This document shows, one piece after another, positions 9,131 to 18,158 of a DNA stretch of 64,000 nt. The stretch is from JAQIBY01 sp034658655 (GTDB lineage: Bacteria > Bacteroidota > Bacteroidia > Bacteroidales > ML635J-15). The notes below the pieces were generated by a model. It was given only the letters and a program-made list of their open reading frames with translations, searched no databases and was not told where the DNA came from. The stretch's first letter is position 1, and each line of letters starts with the position of its first letter. The stretch covers positions 39,523 to 103,522 of the forward strand of contig JAYEFQ010000023.1 of assembly GCA_034658655.1 (NCBI GenBank), given 5' to 3'. The translations under genes and the position numbers were made by a program.

Positions 9131-9499
9131 ATGATACAGCAGGAATCCAAAATAGCAGTCGCTGATAATAGTGGCGCTAAAGTTGTCCAGTGCATCCGAG
9201 TTCTCGGCGGTACAGGAAAAAGATATGCAGGGATAGGTGATCAGATTGTCGTTACAGTGAAATCTGCACTCCCCGGTGGAGAATTGAAAAAAGGATCAGT
9301 AACACGGGCAGTCGTTGTCAGAACTAAAAAAGAAACCCGTCGTGATGATGGTTCTTATATCCGATTCGATGATAATGCTTGTGTTTTATTAAATACTGCA
9401 GAGGAAATTCGTGGTACTCGTATCTTTGGCCCTATTCCTAGAGAACTGCGTCAAGATAAATATATGAAAATTGTATCACTCGCATCTGAAGTGTTGTAA
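9131..9499 (+). CDS. rplN: 50S ribosomal protein L14
   Basis: This 122-residue protein starts MIQQESKIAVADNSGAKVV, the standard L14 N terminus, and forms part of the intersubunit bridge with 16S rRNA. The GTRIFGPIPRELR signature lies near the C terminus. Confidence 0.98.
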   Translation: MIQQESKIAVADNSGAKVVQCIRVLGGTGKRYAGIGDQIVVTVKSALPGGELKKGSVTRAVVVRTKKETRRDDGSYIRFDDNACVLLNTAEEIRGTRIFGPIPRELRQDKYMKIVSLASEVL

Positions 9500-9511
9500 A
9501 AATTGATTGTC

Positions 9512-9835
9512 ATGGTAAAGAAATTACATATTAAGAAAGGAGACATGGTTAAAGTTATTTCCGGTGAAGATAAAGGCTTCCAAGGTAAAGTCCTTGAAGT
9601 ACTTCCAAAGAAATATAAAGCCATTGTCGAAGGCGCAAATATTGTATCGAAACATACGAAACCAAATGCTAATAATACCGATGGTGGTATTATTAAACAA
9701 GAGGCTCCGGTACATTTGTCTAACCTTATGCTTATTGATCCAAAAGAAGGTGCTCCAACACGAATCGGTAGAAAATCCGATAAAAATGGAAAATTGGTTC
9801 GATTCGCTAAAAAATCAGGAGAGGAGATTAAGTAA
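9512..9835 (+). CDS. rplX: 50S ribosomal protein L24
   Basis: This 107-residue protein has the KOW motif (KKGDMVKVISGEDKGFQGKV) in the first 30 residues. An in-frame TTG at 9503 would add three residues, but the ATG at 9512 gives MVKKLHIKKGD and is preferred. Its stop overlaps the rplE start by one base. Confidence 0.96.
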   Translation: MVKKLHIKKGDMVKVISGEDKGFQGKVLEVLPKKYKAIVEGANIVSKHTKPNANNTDGGIIKQEAPVHLSNLMLIDPKEGAPTRIGRKSDKNGKLVRFAKKSGEEIK

Positions 9836-10392
9836 TGGCTAATATTCCGAATTTTCAGAAAAAATATTTCGAAGAAGTAGCTCCAGCACTGAAAGAAAAA
9901 TTTCAGTACAGCTCGACAATGGAAATCCCTAGAATCGAGAAAATTGTAATTAATCAAGGGATTGGTGAAGCAATTACGGATAAAAAACTTATCCAATCTG
10001 CCATTGATGAAATTACAATGATTACTGGTCAAAGGGCTGTTTCTACTATGTCTAAACGAGATATCTCTAACTTTAAGTTAAGAAGAGATATGCCTATTGG
10101 TGTTCGTGTAACATTGCGTCGTCAAAGAATGTATGAATTCATTGAAAGACTTGTTAGAGCATCATTGCCTCGTATTCGTGACTTTAACGGAGTGCCTTTT
10201 AAATTAGATGGACGTGGAAACTATACTCTCGGTATTACCGAACAGATTATTTTTCCAGAAATCCAATTTGATCAGGTTGATAAACTCATGGGAATGAACA
10301 TCACCTTTGTAACGAGTGCAAATACTGATGAAGAAGGATATGCACTCCTGAAAGAGTTTGGTTTCCCATTTAAAAACAATAAAAAAAGTTAA
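9835..10392 (+). CDS. rplE: 50S ribosomal protein L5
   Basis: This 185-residue protein binds 5S rRNA and contacts P-site tRNA. The signatures IEKIVINQGIGEA, FKLRRDMPIGVRVTLR and RDFNGV are present. The start codon overlaps the rplX stop (taatg). Confidence 0.98.
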   Translation: MANIPNFQKKYFEEVAPALKEKFQYSSTMEIPRIEKIVINQGIGEAITDKKLIQSAIDEITMITGQRAVSTMSKRDISNFKLRRDMPIGVRVTLRRQRMYEFIERLVRASLPRIRDFNGVPFKLDGRGNYTLGITEQIIFPEIQFDQVDKLMGMNITFVTSANTDEEGYALLKEFGFPFKNNKKS

Positions 10393-10395
10393 GAT

Positions 10396-10665
10396 ATGGC
10401 TAAAGAATCCATGAAAGCACGCGAAGTTAAGCGTCAGAGAATGGTTGACAAATATGCTGCTAAACGCAAACAACTCAAAGAAGAAGGTAAACTTGATGAG
10501 TTGCATAAATTGCCTAAAAATTCTTCGAAAGTGCGTTTGCATAATCGTTGTAGTATTACCGGTCGGCCTAAAGGGTATATTAGACAATTCGGAGTAAGCC
10601 GTATTGTGTTTAGAGAAATGGCATCTAATGGGCTGATTCCTGGTGTTAAAAAATCAAGTTGGTAA
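10396..10665 (+). CDS. rpsN: 30S ribosomal protein S14, zinc-free long form
   Basis: This 89-residue S14 has only one Cys (RCSITGRPKGYIR), so it is the C-minus, zinc-independent form and not the 61-residue zinc-ribbon form. It is the usual type for the phylum. The C-terminal GLIPGVKKSSW motif is intact. Confidence 0.97.
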   Translation: MAKESMKAREVKRQRMVDKYAAKRKQLKEEGKLDELHKLPKNSSKVRLHNRCSITGRPKGYIRQFGVSRIVFREMASNGLIPGVKKSSW

Positions 10666-10683
10666 AATTTAAGAAAATTAGAT

Positions 10684-11079
10684 ATGACAGATCCGATTGC
10701 AGATTATCTGACTAGAATCAGAAACGGCATCCAGGCAAAACATAGAGTAGTCGAAATTCCTGGATCTAACCTGAAAAGGGAAATGACTAAAGTCCTTTTT
10801 GATAAAGGTTATATCCTTAATTATAAATTTGAGGAAGCAGGACATCAAGGACTCATTAAAATTGCTTTAAAATATCATCCGGAAACGAAAATTTCCGCAA
10901 TTAAGAAACTAGAACGTATCAGCAGCCCAGGACTGAGAAAATATGTTAATACCGATGACATTCCTAGAGTATTGAATGGATTAGGTGTGGCTATTTTGTC
11001 AACGTCTCATGGTGTAATGACTGACAAAGAAGCTAGAAAGCTTGAAGTCGGTGGCGAAGTTTTGTGTTACGTTTATTAA
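10684..11079 (+). CDS. rpsH: 30S ribosomal protein S8
   Basis: This 131-residue protein starts MTDPIADYLTRIRNG and ends with ILSTSHGVMTDKEAR and GGEVLCYVY, both diagnostic. S8 binds the central domain of 16S rRNA; in enterobacteria it also represses the spc operon. Confidence 0.98.
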   Translation: MTDPIADYLTRIRNGIQAKHRVVEIPGSNLKREMTKVLFDKGYILNYKFEEAGHQGLIKIALKYHPETKISAIKKLERISSPGLRKYVNTDDIPRVLNGLGVAILSTSHGVMTDKEARKLEVGGEVLCYVY

Positions 11080-11091
11080 TATTTGTTTACC

Positions 11092-11643
11092 ATGTCTAGA
11101 ATAGGGAAATTACCAATTCAAATACCACAGGGAGTAGATGTAACTGCCAAAGATAATCTTGTGACAGTTAAAGGACCCTTGGGTCAACTGGAACAGAAAG
11201 TGAATGATGAATTGAGCATCGAAGTGAGAGAAAACGAAATGGTTATCGATAGACCAGATGACTCCATTGAACATAAAGCTATGCACGGCCTATATAGATC
11301 ACTTGTGTCAAATATGATACAAGGTGTCTCTGAGGGATTTTCAGCGCAGCTTGAACTCGTAGGAGTTGGTTATAAAGCTGAAAATCAGGGGCAATTAATT
11401 GATTTTAGCCTCGGATATTCACACCATATCTTTTTCCAACTTCCTGAAGAAGTTCAAGTTGAATGTAAAACTGAAAAACGATCCAATACTGTTGTGTCGC
11501 TTAAAAGCCATGACAAGCAATTGCTTGGACATGTTGTGGCGAAAATCAGATCACTTAGACCTGTGGAGCCATACAAAGGAAAAGGAATTCGATTTGTCGG
11601 TGAAGTCGTACGTAAGAAAGCTGGTAAAACTGCTAGTGTCTAA
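11092..11643 (+). CDS. rplF: 50S ribosomal protein L6
   Basis: This 183-residue protein has the two-repeat L6 fold: MSRIGKLPIQIPQGV at the start and the signature PEPYKGKGI-like segment VEPYKGKGIRFVGEVVRKK near the C terminus. An upstream in-frame TTG at 11083 would add three residues; the ATG at 11092 gives the family-standard start. Confidence 0.97.
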   Translation: MSRIGKLPIQIPQGVDVTAKDNLVTVKGPLGQLEQKVNDELSIEVRENEMVIDRPDDSIEHKAMHGLYRSLVSNMIQGVSEGFSAQLELVGVGYKAENQGQLIDFSLGYSHHIFFQLPEEVQVECKTEKRSNTVVSLKSHDKQLLGHVVAKIRSLRPVEPYKGKGIRFVGEVVRKKAGKTASV

Positions 11644-11661
11644 TCGTTTAAAATCTGAACC

Positions 11662-12018
11662 ATGTCTAAAAATAGAAAAGAAAAAAGAAATAAAATCCGT
11701 AAAAGTATCCGCAATAAAATTCAGGGTACTGAGGAAAAACCCCGTTTGGCGGTATTCCGGAGCAATAAACACATTATTGCACAGATTATTAACGACCAAA
11801 AAGGAAATTCGATGATTGCTGTCGCGACTAGCGATAAAGAATTTGCTGATGAAAAAGCTAAAAAATCTGAACTCGCAAGAATAGCGGGCGAAGCATTAGC
11901 TAAAAAAGCAGTGGAAGCAGGAATTAATCAGGTCGTTTTTGATCGTGGAGGTTATCAGTATCATGGTCGTGTGAAAGCATTTGCTGAAGGCGCCAGAAAA
12001 GGTGGACTAAAATTTTAA
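11662..12018 (+). CDS. rplR: 50S ribosomal protein L18
   Basis: This 118-residue 5S rRNA-binding protein has the motifs RLAVFRSNKHIIAQIIND, FDRGGYQYHGRVKA and the terminal AEGARKGGLKF. It lies between rplF and rpsE as in the standard spc order. Confidence 0.97.
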   Translation: MSKNRKEKRNKIRKSIRNKIQGTEEKPRLAVFRSNKHIIAQIINDQKGNSMIAVATSDKEFADEKAKKSELARIAGEALAKKAVEAGINQVVFDRGGYQYHGRVKAFAEGARKGGLKF

Positions 12019-12024
12019 GCTATT

Positions 12025-12540
12025 ATGTCAAATAACGTAAGAAAAGTTAAAGCGAGTGATCTCGAATTAAAAGACAGACTAGTTGCAATTAATCGTGTAG
12101 CTAAAGTAACTAAGGGTGGACGTAATTTTACCTTTGCTGCTATTGTTGTCGTTGGTAACGAAGACGGTATTGTCGGTCACGGACTAGGAAAAGCAGGAGA
12201 AGTAACCTCTGCTATTGAAAAAGCAGTTGATGATGCGAAGAAAAATCTGGTTAAAGTGCCGATTTATAATAATACAATTCCACACGAACAAACTGGGAAA
12301 TACTCTGGGGCTAAAGTTTGGTTAAAACCAGCTTCTGATGGTACCGGTGTAATAGCTGGGGGTGCGATGCGCGCTGTCCTTGAAAGTGTCGGAATTAAAG
12401 ATGTCCTCGCAAAATCTAAAGGGTCATCAAATCCACATAACCTCGTGAAAGCTACGATGAATGCATTACTCGAAATGAGAGATGCATATACTGTCGCAGA
12501 ACATCGTGGAGTATCTCTCGAAAAAGTGTTTAATGGTTAA
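12025..12540 (+). CDS. rpsE: 30S ribosomal protein S5
   Basis: This 171-residue protein takes part in decoding accuracy. The DSRM-like N-terminal region (RLVAINRVAKVTKGGRNFTF) and the GHGLGKAGEV motif are intact. Six nt separate it from rplR. Confidence 0.98.
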   Translation: MSNNVRKVKASDLELKDRLVAINRVAKVTKGGRNFTFAAIVVVGNEDGIVGHGLGKAGEVTSAIEKAVDDAKKNLVKVPIYNNTIPHEQTGKYSGAKVWLKPASDGTGVIAGGAMRAVLESVGIKDVLAKSKGSSNPHNLVKATMNALLEMRDAYTVAEHRGVSLEKVFNG

Positions 12541-12551
12541 TGATTTAAGAC

Positions 12552-12734
12552 ATGGCGAAAGTTAAAATTACTCAAACAAAAAGCGCTATCGGTTACGATA
12601 AGCGACAAAAAAACACCCTCATTGCATTGGGGATTAAAAAAATGAACCAGACTGTTGAGCATGAAGCAACTCCACAGATTCTGGGAATGGCTAAAAAAGT
12701 GAGCCATTTAGTGAAAATTGAAAATGTTAAATAA
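12552..12734 (+). CDS. rpmD: 50S ribosomal protein L30
   Basis: Small 60-residue L30 recognised from KITQTKSAIGYDKRQK and the LGIKKMNQTVEHE segment, located between rpsE and rplO. Its length matches bacterial L30. Confidence 0.95.
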   Translation: MAKVKITQTKSAIGYDKRQKNTLIALGIKKMNQTVEHEATPQILGMAKKVSHLVKIENVK

Positions 12735-12752
12735 GTTTAAGCAATTATTGAT

Positions 12753-13202
12753 ATGGATTTAAGTTCATTAAAACCGGCTGAAGGATCAGTGAAAAGAGAA
12801 GGAAAACGCGTTGGACGTGGTCAAGGATCAGGTAAAGGTGGTACCTCTACTCGTGGACATAAAGGTGCTAGGTCTAGATCAGGTTATTCCCGTAAGTCTG
12901 GTTTTGAGGGTGGACAAATGCCACTCCAAAGAACTAGCCCAAAATATGGGTTTAATAATAGAAATAGTGTCGTGTTTACAGGAGTTAATATTTCTAAAAT
13001 TCACAAAATCGCTGAAGATAATAAACTCGAAGTAATCGACTTTGAAACTTTAGTTGATTTTGGACTCGCTAAACGAAACGAACTAATTAAAATTCTTGGA
13101 AATGGAGATTTGTCTGTGAAAGTTAATGTTAAAGCACACGCTTTCTCTAAATCAGCCGTTGAAAAAATTGAAGCACAGGGTGGAACCGTTGAAAAATACT
13201 AA
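12753..13202 (+). CDS. rplO: 50S ribosomal protein L15
   Basis: This 149-residue protein has the Gly/Arg-rich N-terminal extension (GKRVGRGQGSGKGGTSTRGH) that threads into 23S rRNA and a globular C-terminal domain. It ends 2 nt before secY, so L15 synthesis and SecY synthesis are probably coupled. Confidence 0.97.
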   Translation: MDLSSLKPAEGSVKREGKRVGRGQGSGKGGTSTRGHKGARSRSGYSRKSGFEGGQMPLQRTSPKYGFNNRNSVVFTGVNISKIHKIAEDNKLEVIDFETLVDFGLAKRNELIKILGNGDLSVKVNVKAHAFSKSAVEKIEAQGGTVEKY

Positions 13203-13204
13203 GG

Positions 13205-14545
13205 ATGAAAAAATTTATTGAGACCTTAAAAAATATTTGGCGTATTGAAGAGTTGCGTAAGCGTATTTTAACAACGCTAGGGCTAATTCTAATTTATAGG
13301 CTTGGAGCACATGTTGTGATCCCAGGAATTGATCCAAACATGTTGGCTAACTTGCAAAACCAAACATCATCTGGTGTTTTGGGTTTGCTTGATATGTTCT
13401 CTGGGGGTGCATTCTCTAACGCATCAGTTTTTGGTCTTGGTATTATGCCTTATATCTCCGCATCTATTGTCGTTCAGTTGCTTGGAATCGCAGTGCCGTA
13501 TTTCCAAAAAATGCAGCGTGAAGGAGAAAGTGGAAGAAGAAAAATTAACCAAATTACTCGATACCTTACTGTTGGTATTTTGGTATTGCAAGCTCCATCA
13601 TATATGGCAAACTTGCATGTACAACTTCCTCCCGAAGCATTCGCATATTCAGGTTTCTTATTTAACCTTAGCTCTGTATTGATTCTTACTGCCGGAACGA
13701 TGTTCGTGATGTGGCTTGGAGAGCGTATTACCGATAAAGGAATTGGTAATGGAATTTCATTAATAATTATGATTGGAATTATTGCAAGACTACCAGGTTC
13801 ATTTGTCGCTGAAATTGTTTCACGTGCTACTGGACAAGCAGGTGGTTTGATTATGTTGCTTTTGGAAATCGTAATTCTTTTTGTTATCTTTATGGTATCA
13901 ATTGCATTGGTACAAGCGGTAAGACGAATTCCGGTTCAGTATGCAAAACGCGTTGTTGGAAACAGACAGTATGGTGGTGTACGTCAATACATCCCATTAA
14001 AAGTTAATGCTGCAGGTGTTATGCCAATCATTTTTGCTCAAGCACTTATGTTTGTGCCAATGATGTTTGCAGGATTTCAAGCGGAAGGTGAAGTCAGTAA
14101 ATTTGCTCTCGCTTTTGCTGATTATACCGGATTTTGGTATAACTTTGTATTTGCAATTATGATTATTCTTTTTACTTATTTCTATACAGCTGTTACTGTC
14201 AATCCAACACAAATGGCTGAGGATATGAAAAAGAATGGTGGGTTTGTGCCTGGTGTGAAACCTGGAAAGCGAACCGTTGAGTTTATTGATAATATTATGT
14301 CACGAATTACATTGCCAGGATCTATGTTTCTTGCTATTGTGGCAATTTTACCCGCTTTCGCAATGTTAGCTGGAGTTAACAATCAATTTGCTCAGTTTTT
14401 TGGTGGAACATCGTTGCTAATTCTTGTTGGGGTAGTACTTGACACTTTGCAGCAGATTGAAAGCCATTTGTTAATGCGCCATTACGACGGATTAACCAAG
14501 TCAGGAAAAATTAAAGGTAGAGGACAGACTGTTTCTGCACTCTAA
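13205..14545 (+). CDS. secY: Protein translocase subunit SecY
   Basis: This 446-residue inner-membrane channel protein has ten predicted transmembrane segments. It shows the plug-region signature LGLLDMFSGGAFSNASVFGLGIMPYISASI (spanning about residues 56-85) and the cytosolic loop RRIPVQYAKR near residue 240. It forms the Sec translocon with SecE and SecG, which are encoded elsewhere. The location after rplO is standard. No adenylate kinase gene lies between secY and map. Confidence 0.98.
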   Translation: MKKFIETLKNIWRIEELRKRILTTLGLILIYRLGAHVVIPGIDPNMLANLQNQTSSGVLGLLDMFSGGAFSNASVFGLGIMPYISASIVVQLLGIAVPYFQKMQREGESGRRKINQITRYLTVGILVLQAPSYMANLHVQLPPEAFAYSGFLFNLSSVLILTAGTMFVMWLGERITDKGIGNGISLIIMIGIIARLPGSFVAEIVSRATGQAGGLIMLLLEIVILFVIFMVSIALVQAVRRIPVQYAKRVVGNRQYGGVRQYIPLKVNAAGVMPIIFAQALMFVPMMFAGFQAEGEVSKFALAFADYTGFWYNFVFAIMIILFTYFYTAVTVNPTQMAEDMKKNGGFVPGVKPGKRTVEFIDNIMSRITLPGSMFLAIVAILPAFAMLAGVNNQFAQFFGGTSLLILVGVVLDTLQQIESHLLMRHYDGLTKSGKIKGRGQTVSAL

Positions 14546-14568
14546 ATAAATAATATAAACGTTCTTTG

Positions 14569-15351
14569 ATGATATATTTGAAAACAGCAGAAGAAATTGA
14601 ATTAATGCGTGAAAGTAATCGCTTAGTGTCTATGACACATGCAGAGATTGCAAAACATATTAAGATTGGAATTTCAACTCTCGAAATTAATAAAATTGCA
14701 CATGAGTTTATTAGTGATCATGGTGCAGTTCCTGGTTTCTTGAATTATAGCGGATTTCCCAAGTCAGTTTGTATCTCTGTAAATGATGTCGTTGTACACG
14801 GAATTCCTAACGATTATCGATTGCAAGATGGTGACATTGTTTCAGTTGATATCGGTGCCTATAAAAATGGAATGCATGGTGATTCATGCTATACATTTGA
14901 AATTGGAAATGTGGATGAAAATGTACGAAAATTACTTCGTGTTACCCGTGAATCGCTTTACAAAGGAATTGAAAAAGTTATTGCAGGAAATCGAATTGGA
15001 GATATCGGACATGCTGTTCAAAAGCATGCAGAAAGCTTTGGCTTTGGGGTAGTAAGAGAGCTTGTCGGACATGGAATCGGAAGGGATTTACATGAAAGTC
15101 CTGAAGTTCCAAATTATGGACGACAAGGAACTGGGCCAAAACTGGATGCTGGAATGTGTATCGCTATTGAGCCGATGATTACTTTCGGCAAACGCTTTAT
15201 TAAGCAAGAGGATGATGGCTGGACAATTCGTACCGCGGATCATAAACCTGCCGCACATTTTGAACATACTATGGCGATAACAAATGGAAAAGCAGATATA
15301 TTATCAGATTTTAGTATAATTGATGAAGCATTAAAACTTAAACAAAAATAA
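14569..15351 (+). CDS. map: Methionine aminopeptidase, type I
   Basis: This 260-residue enzyme removes the initiator Met from nascent proteins. The dinuclear metal site is visible: SVDIGAYKNGMHGDSC (two Asp), ELVGHGIGRDLHE (His), IAIEPM (Glu) and the second Glu near the C-terminal HTMAI segment. A TTG three bases upstream (14566) is in frame, but ATG 14569 is the better start. The stop is 1 nt before infA. Confidence 0.97.
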   Translation: MIYLKTAEEIELMRESNRLVSMTHAEIAKHIKIGISTLEINKIAHEFISDHGAVPGFLNYSGFPKSVCISVNDVVVHGIPNDYRLQDGDIVSVDIGAYKNGMHGDSCYTFEIGNVDENVRKLLRVTRESLYKGIEKVIAGNRIGDIGHAVQKHAESFGFGVVRELVGHGIGRDLHESPEVPNYGRQGTGPKLDAGMCIAIEPMITFGKRFIKQEDDGWTIRTADHKPAAHFEHTMAITNGKADILSDFSIIDEALKLKQK

Positions 15352-15352
15352 T

Positions 15353-15571
15353 ATGGCAAAACAAGCATCGATAGAGCAAGATGGAACAATTATAGAAGCA
15401 TTGTCAAATGCAATGTTTCGTGTTGAATTGGAAAACGGGCACATCTTGACCGCTCATATTTCTGGAAAGATGCGTATGCATTATATTAAAATTTTACCTG
15501 GAGATAAAGTGAAAGTTGAAATGTCTCCATATGATTTGTCAAAAGGAAGAATAACATTTAGATATAAATAG
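15353..15571 (+). CDS. infA: Translation initiation factor IF-1
   Basis: This 72-residue OB-fold protein starts MAKQASIEQDGTIIEALSNA and has the typical core HISGKMRMHYIKILPGD followed by KVKVEMSPYDLSKGRI. It blocks the A site during initiation. It follows map after 1 nt and precedes rpmJ. Confidence 0.98.
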   Translation: MAKQASIEQDGTIIEALSNAMFRVELENGHILTAHISGKMRMHYIKILPGDKVKVEMSPYDLSKGRITFRYK

Positions 15572-15585
15572 TAAGAGAAATTATT

Positions 15586-15702
15586 ATGAAAGTCAAAGCA
15601 TCAGTCAAAAAACGCAGCGCAGACTGTAAAATAGTGAAACGTAAAGGACGTCTTTACGTGATTAATAAGAAAAACCCTAAGTTTAAATTACGTCAGGGAT
15701 AA
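15586..15702 (+). CDS. rpmJ: 50S ribosomal protein L36, zinc-free form
   Basis: This is a 38-residue ORF beginning MKVKASVKKRSADCK and ending KNPKFKLRQG. Its length and the terminal KxRQG signature identify L36. Of the usual Cys3His zinc ligands only one Cys (position 14) remains, so it is the zinc-independent variant typical of Bacteroidota. It lies between infA and rpsM, its canonical place. Confidence 0.95.
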   Translation: MKVKASVKKRSADCKIVKRKGRLYVINKKNPKFKLRQG

Positions 15703-15729
15703 TTTTAATTTTTAAAATCATTTAAGCAT

Positions 15730-16098
15730 ATGGCAAGAATCGCTGGTGTTGACATACCAAACAATAAACGAGGTGAAATCGCATTAACCTATGTTTACGG
15801 AATCGGAAAAAGCCGCTCTCAGGAAATTCTGGATAAAGCGGGTGTAGAGCGAAACATCAAAGTAAGTGACTGGGACGATGAAATTTTGTCCAAAATTCGT
15901 GCTGAAATTGAAAATTACAGTGTCGAAGGAGAACTCAGATCACGTGTACAAACTGATATTAAACGTTTGCAAGACATCGGTTCATACCGTGGAATCAGAC
16001 ATCGTATCGGGTTGCCATTACGTGGACAGCATACGAAAAATAATGCGCGCTCTCGTCGTGGGAAAAAGAAAACCATCGCTAATAAAAAGAAAGTTTAG
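15730..16098 (+). CDS. rpsM: 30S ribosomal protein S13
   Basis: This 122-residue protein begins MARIAGVDIPNNKR and contains RGIRHRIGLPLRGQHTKNNARS, the S13 signature. It contacts the A- and P-site tRNAs and bridges to L5. Confidence 0.98.
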   Translation: MARIAGVDIPNNKRGEIALTYVYGIGKSRSQEILDKAGVERNIKVSDWDDEILSKIRAEIENYSVEGELRSRVQTDIKRLQDIGSYRGIRHRIGLPLRGQHTKNNARSRRGKKKTIANKKKV

Positions 16099-16116
16099 TT
16101 TAAATAATAATCGTCT

Positions 16117-16509
16117 ATGGCAAAGAAAAAGACAAAAGTTACCAGGAAACGGGTGGTTAAAGTGGAGGCAAATGGGCAATTGCACATTCATTCCTCCTTT
16201 AATAATATTATTGTGACCCTGACGAATGCGGATGGTCAAGTTATTTCATGGTCATCATCTGGAAAACGTGGATTCCGTGGTAGTAAGAAAAATACTCCAT
16301 ACGCAGCTCAAATGGCTGCTGAAGATTGTGCGAAAGTAGCTTATGATGGCGGATTACGTAAAGTTAAGGCTTATGTAAAAGGTCCTGGTTCAGGACGCGA
16401 GTCTGCTATCAGAGCAGTACATAACTCAGGAATTGAAGTAACTGAAATTATTGACGTTACCCCATTACCGCACAATGGATGTAGACCATCAAAACGTAGA
16501 AGAGTGTAA
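16117..16509 (+). CDS. rpsK: 30S ribosomal protein S11
   Basis: This 130-residue platform protein has the motifs LHIHSSFNNIIVTLTNADG, VKGPGSGRESAIRA and the C-terminal DVTPLPHNGCRPSKRRRV. The order is the standard alpha operon. Confidence 0.98.
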   Translation: MAKKKTKVTRKRVVKVEANGQLHIHSSFNNIIVTLTNADGQVISWSSSGKRGFRGSKKNTPYAAQMAAEDCAKVAYDGGLRKVKAYVKGPGSGRESAIRAVHNSGIEVTEIIDVTPLPHNGCRPSKRRRV

Positions 16510-16528
16510 TCATTTTAATCGTAAATTC

Positions 16529-17137
16529 ATGGCAAGATATAGAGGACCAAAAACAAAAATCGCCAGAAAATTGGGTGAACCCATTTATGGCCCGGATAAA
16601 TATTTCGAAAAGAAAAATTTTCCACCGGGACAACATGGTAATAACCGTAGAAGACGCAAAGTCTCTGAATATGGTGTGCAATTAAAAGAAAAACAAAAAG
16701 CAAAATATACTTACGGAGTGCTTGAAAAACAGTTTTTAAACTTGTTTGAAAAAGCTTCTAGTATGAAAGGTGTTACCGGTGTGGTATTATTGCAATTGCT
16801 CGAGTCAAGACTCGATAACGTTGTGTTCCGCCTCGGAATTGCACCAACTAGACAGGCAGCCAGACAACTCGTGGCTCATAGACATATCATTGTTAATGGT
16901 GTCCTGACTAATATCCCATCTTTTAGAGTAAAACCAGGGGATATCGTAAGTGTAAGAGAAAGATCAAAATCGCTTGAAATCATTACAGAATCTCTCAATG
17001 GGGCTAACCATGGGAAATATTCTTGGATCGAGTGGGATAATGATCAGATGTCCGGAAAATTCCTTAATACTCCTGAACGTGAGGAAATTCCCGAAAACAT
17101 CGAAGAGCAGTTAATCGTTGAATTGTATTCAAAATAA
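16529..17137 (+). CDS. rpsD: 30S ribosomal protein S4
   Basis: This 202-residue primary 16S rRNA-binding protein starts MARYRGPKTKIARKLGEP. The frame stays open upstream into rpsK, but the ATG at 16529 gives the family N terminus. The S4 RNA-binding domain (SRLDNVVFRLGIAPTRQAAR and VAHRHIIVNG) is intact. Confidence 0.97.
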   Translation: MARYRGPKTKIARKLGEPIYGPDKYFEKKNFPPGQHGNNRRRRKVSEYGVQLKEKQKAKYTYGVLEKQFLNLFEKASSMKGVTGVVLLQLLESRLDNVVFRLGIAPTRQAARQLVAHRHIIVNGVLTNIPSFRVKPGDIVSVRERSKSLEIITESLNGANHGKYSWIEWDNDQMSGKFLNTPEREEIPENIEEQLIVELYSK

Positions 17138-17154
17138 TCAATAACCTGATTTGT

Positions 17155-18147
17155 ATGTCAATTTTAGCTTTCCAAAAACCGGACAAAGTCGTTATGCTTG
17201 ATGCAGACGAAATGCACGGTAAATTTGAATTTAGACCACTGGAACCGGGATACGGTGTGACTGTTGGTAATGCCCTCAGACGCATCCTCCTATCTTCATT
17301 GGAAGGATTCGCAATTACTCATATTAAGATTGAAGGCGTCGATCATGAATTCTCTACTATTAAAGGAGTCATGGAAGATGTTGCTGAAATCGTTTTGCAA
17401 TTGAAACAAGTGCGTTTTAAACAACAGATTGAAGATTTTGACGGTGAAAAAGTTACTGTTATAATCTCTGGACAAGATGTGTTTAAAGCTGGTGATATCG
17501 GTAAATTTCTGACCGGATTTAAAATTTTAAATCCCGATTTGGAAATTTCCCATATGGAGCCGAATGTAACACTTAAGATTGATTTTACAATTGCTAAGGG
17601 TAGAGGTTATTTATCACCAGAAGAAAATGAAATAGAAGACGATGAAATTGGTAGCATCGCAATAGGTTCGGTGTTTACGCCAATTAAAAATGTGAAATAT
17701 AGTGTCGAAAACATGAGGGTGGAACAAAAAACCGATTATGAAAAACTCATCTTCGATATTGATACCGATGGGTCTATTCACCCGAAAGATGCACTTAAAG
17801 AAGCTGCCAAAATCTTAATCTATCATTTTATGCTCTTTAGTGATGAGAAAATTACGCTCGACACCGAAGAATCTTACGAAAATGAAGAGTTCGATGAGGA
17901 AGTATTGCATATGAGACAATTACTTAAAACACGATTGGTCGATCTAGATTTGTCGGTCCGTGCACTTAATTGCCTCAAAGCTGCTGATGTCGATACGCTC
18001 GGAGAGCTAGTACAGCATAATAAAAACGACTTGCTAAAGTTTAGAAATTTTGGTAAAAAATCACTGACAGAACTTGAGGATCTGCTTAGTAATTTGAAGC
18101 TGAACTTTGGGCTCGATATTTCAAAATATAAGTTGGATAAGGAATAA
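17155..18147 (+). CDS. rpoA: RNA polymerase subunit alpha
   Basis: This 330-residue protein has the N-terminal dimerisation domain (GYGVTVGNALRRILLSSLEG near residue 40). The C-terminal domain after residue 250 (DLSVRALNCLKAADV and FRNFGKKSLTEL) contacts upstream DNA and activators. It lies between rpsD and rplQ as expected. Confidence 0.98.
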   Translation: MSILAFQKPDKVVMLDADEMHGKFEFRPLEPGYGVTVGNALRRILLSSLEGFAITHIKIEGVDHEFSTIKGVMEDVAEIVLQLKQVRFKQQIEDFDGEKVTVIISGQDVFKAGDIGKFLTGFKILNPDLEISHMEPNVTLKIDFTIAKGRGYLSPEENEIEDDEIGSIAIGSVFTPIKNVKYSVENMRVEQKTDYEKLIFDIDTDGSIHPKDALKEAAKILIYHFMLFSDEKITLDTEESYENEEFDEEVLHMRQLLKTRLVDLDLSVRALNCLKAADVDTLGELVQHNKNDLLKFRNFGKKSLTELEDLLSNLKLNFGLDISKYKLDKE

Positions 18148-18158
18148 ATTGATTCGCG

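Noticed and set aside
9451..10032. 193-codon minus-strand ORF over rplX and rplE
   Set aside because: It lies entirely opposite two certain ribosomal genes and has the Phe/Ser-rich composition of an antisense frame.
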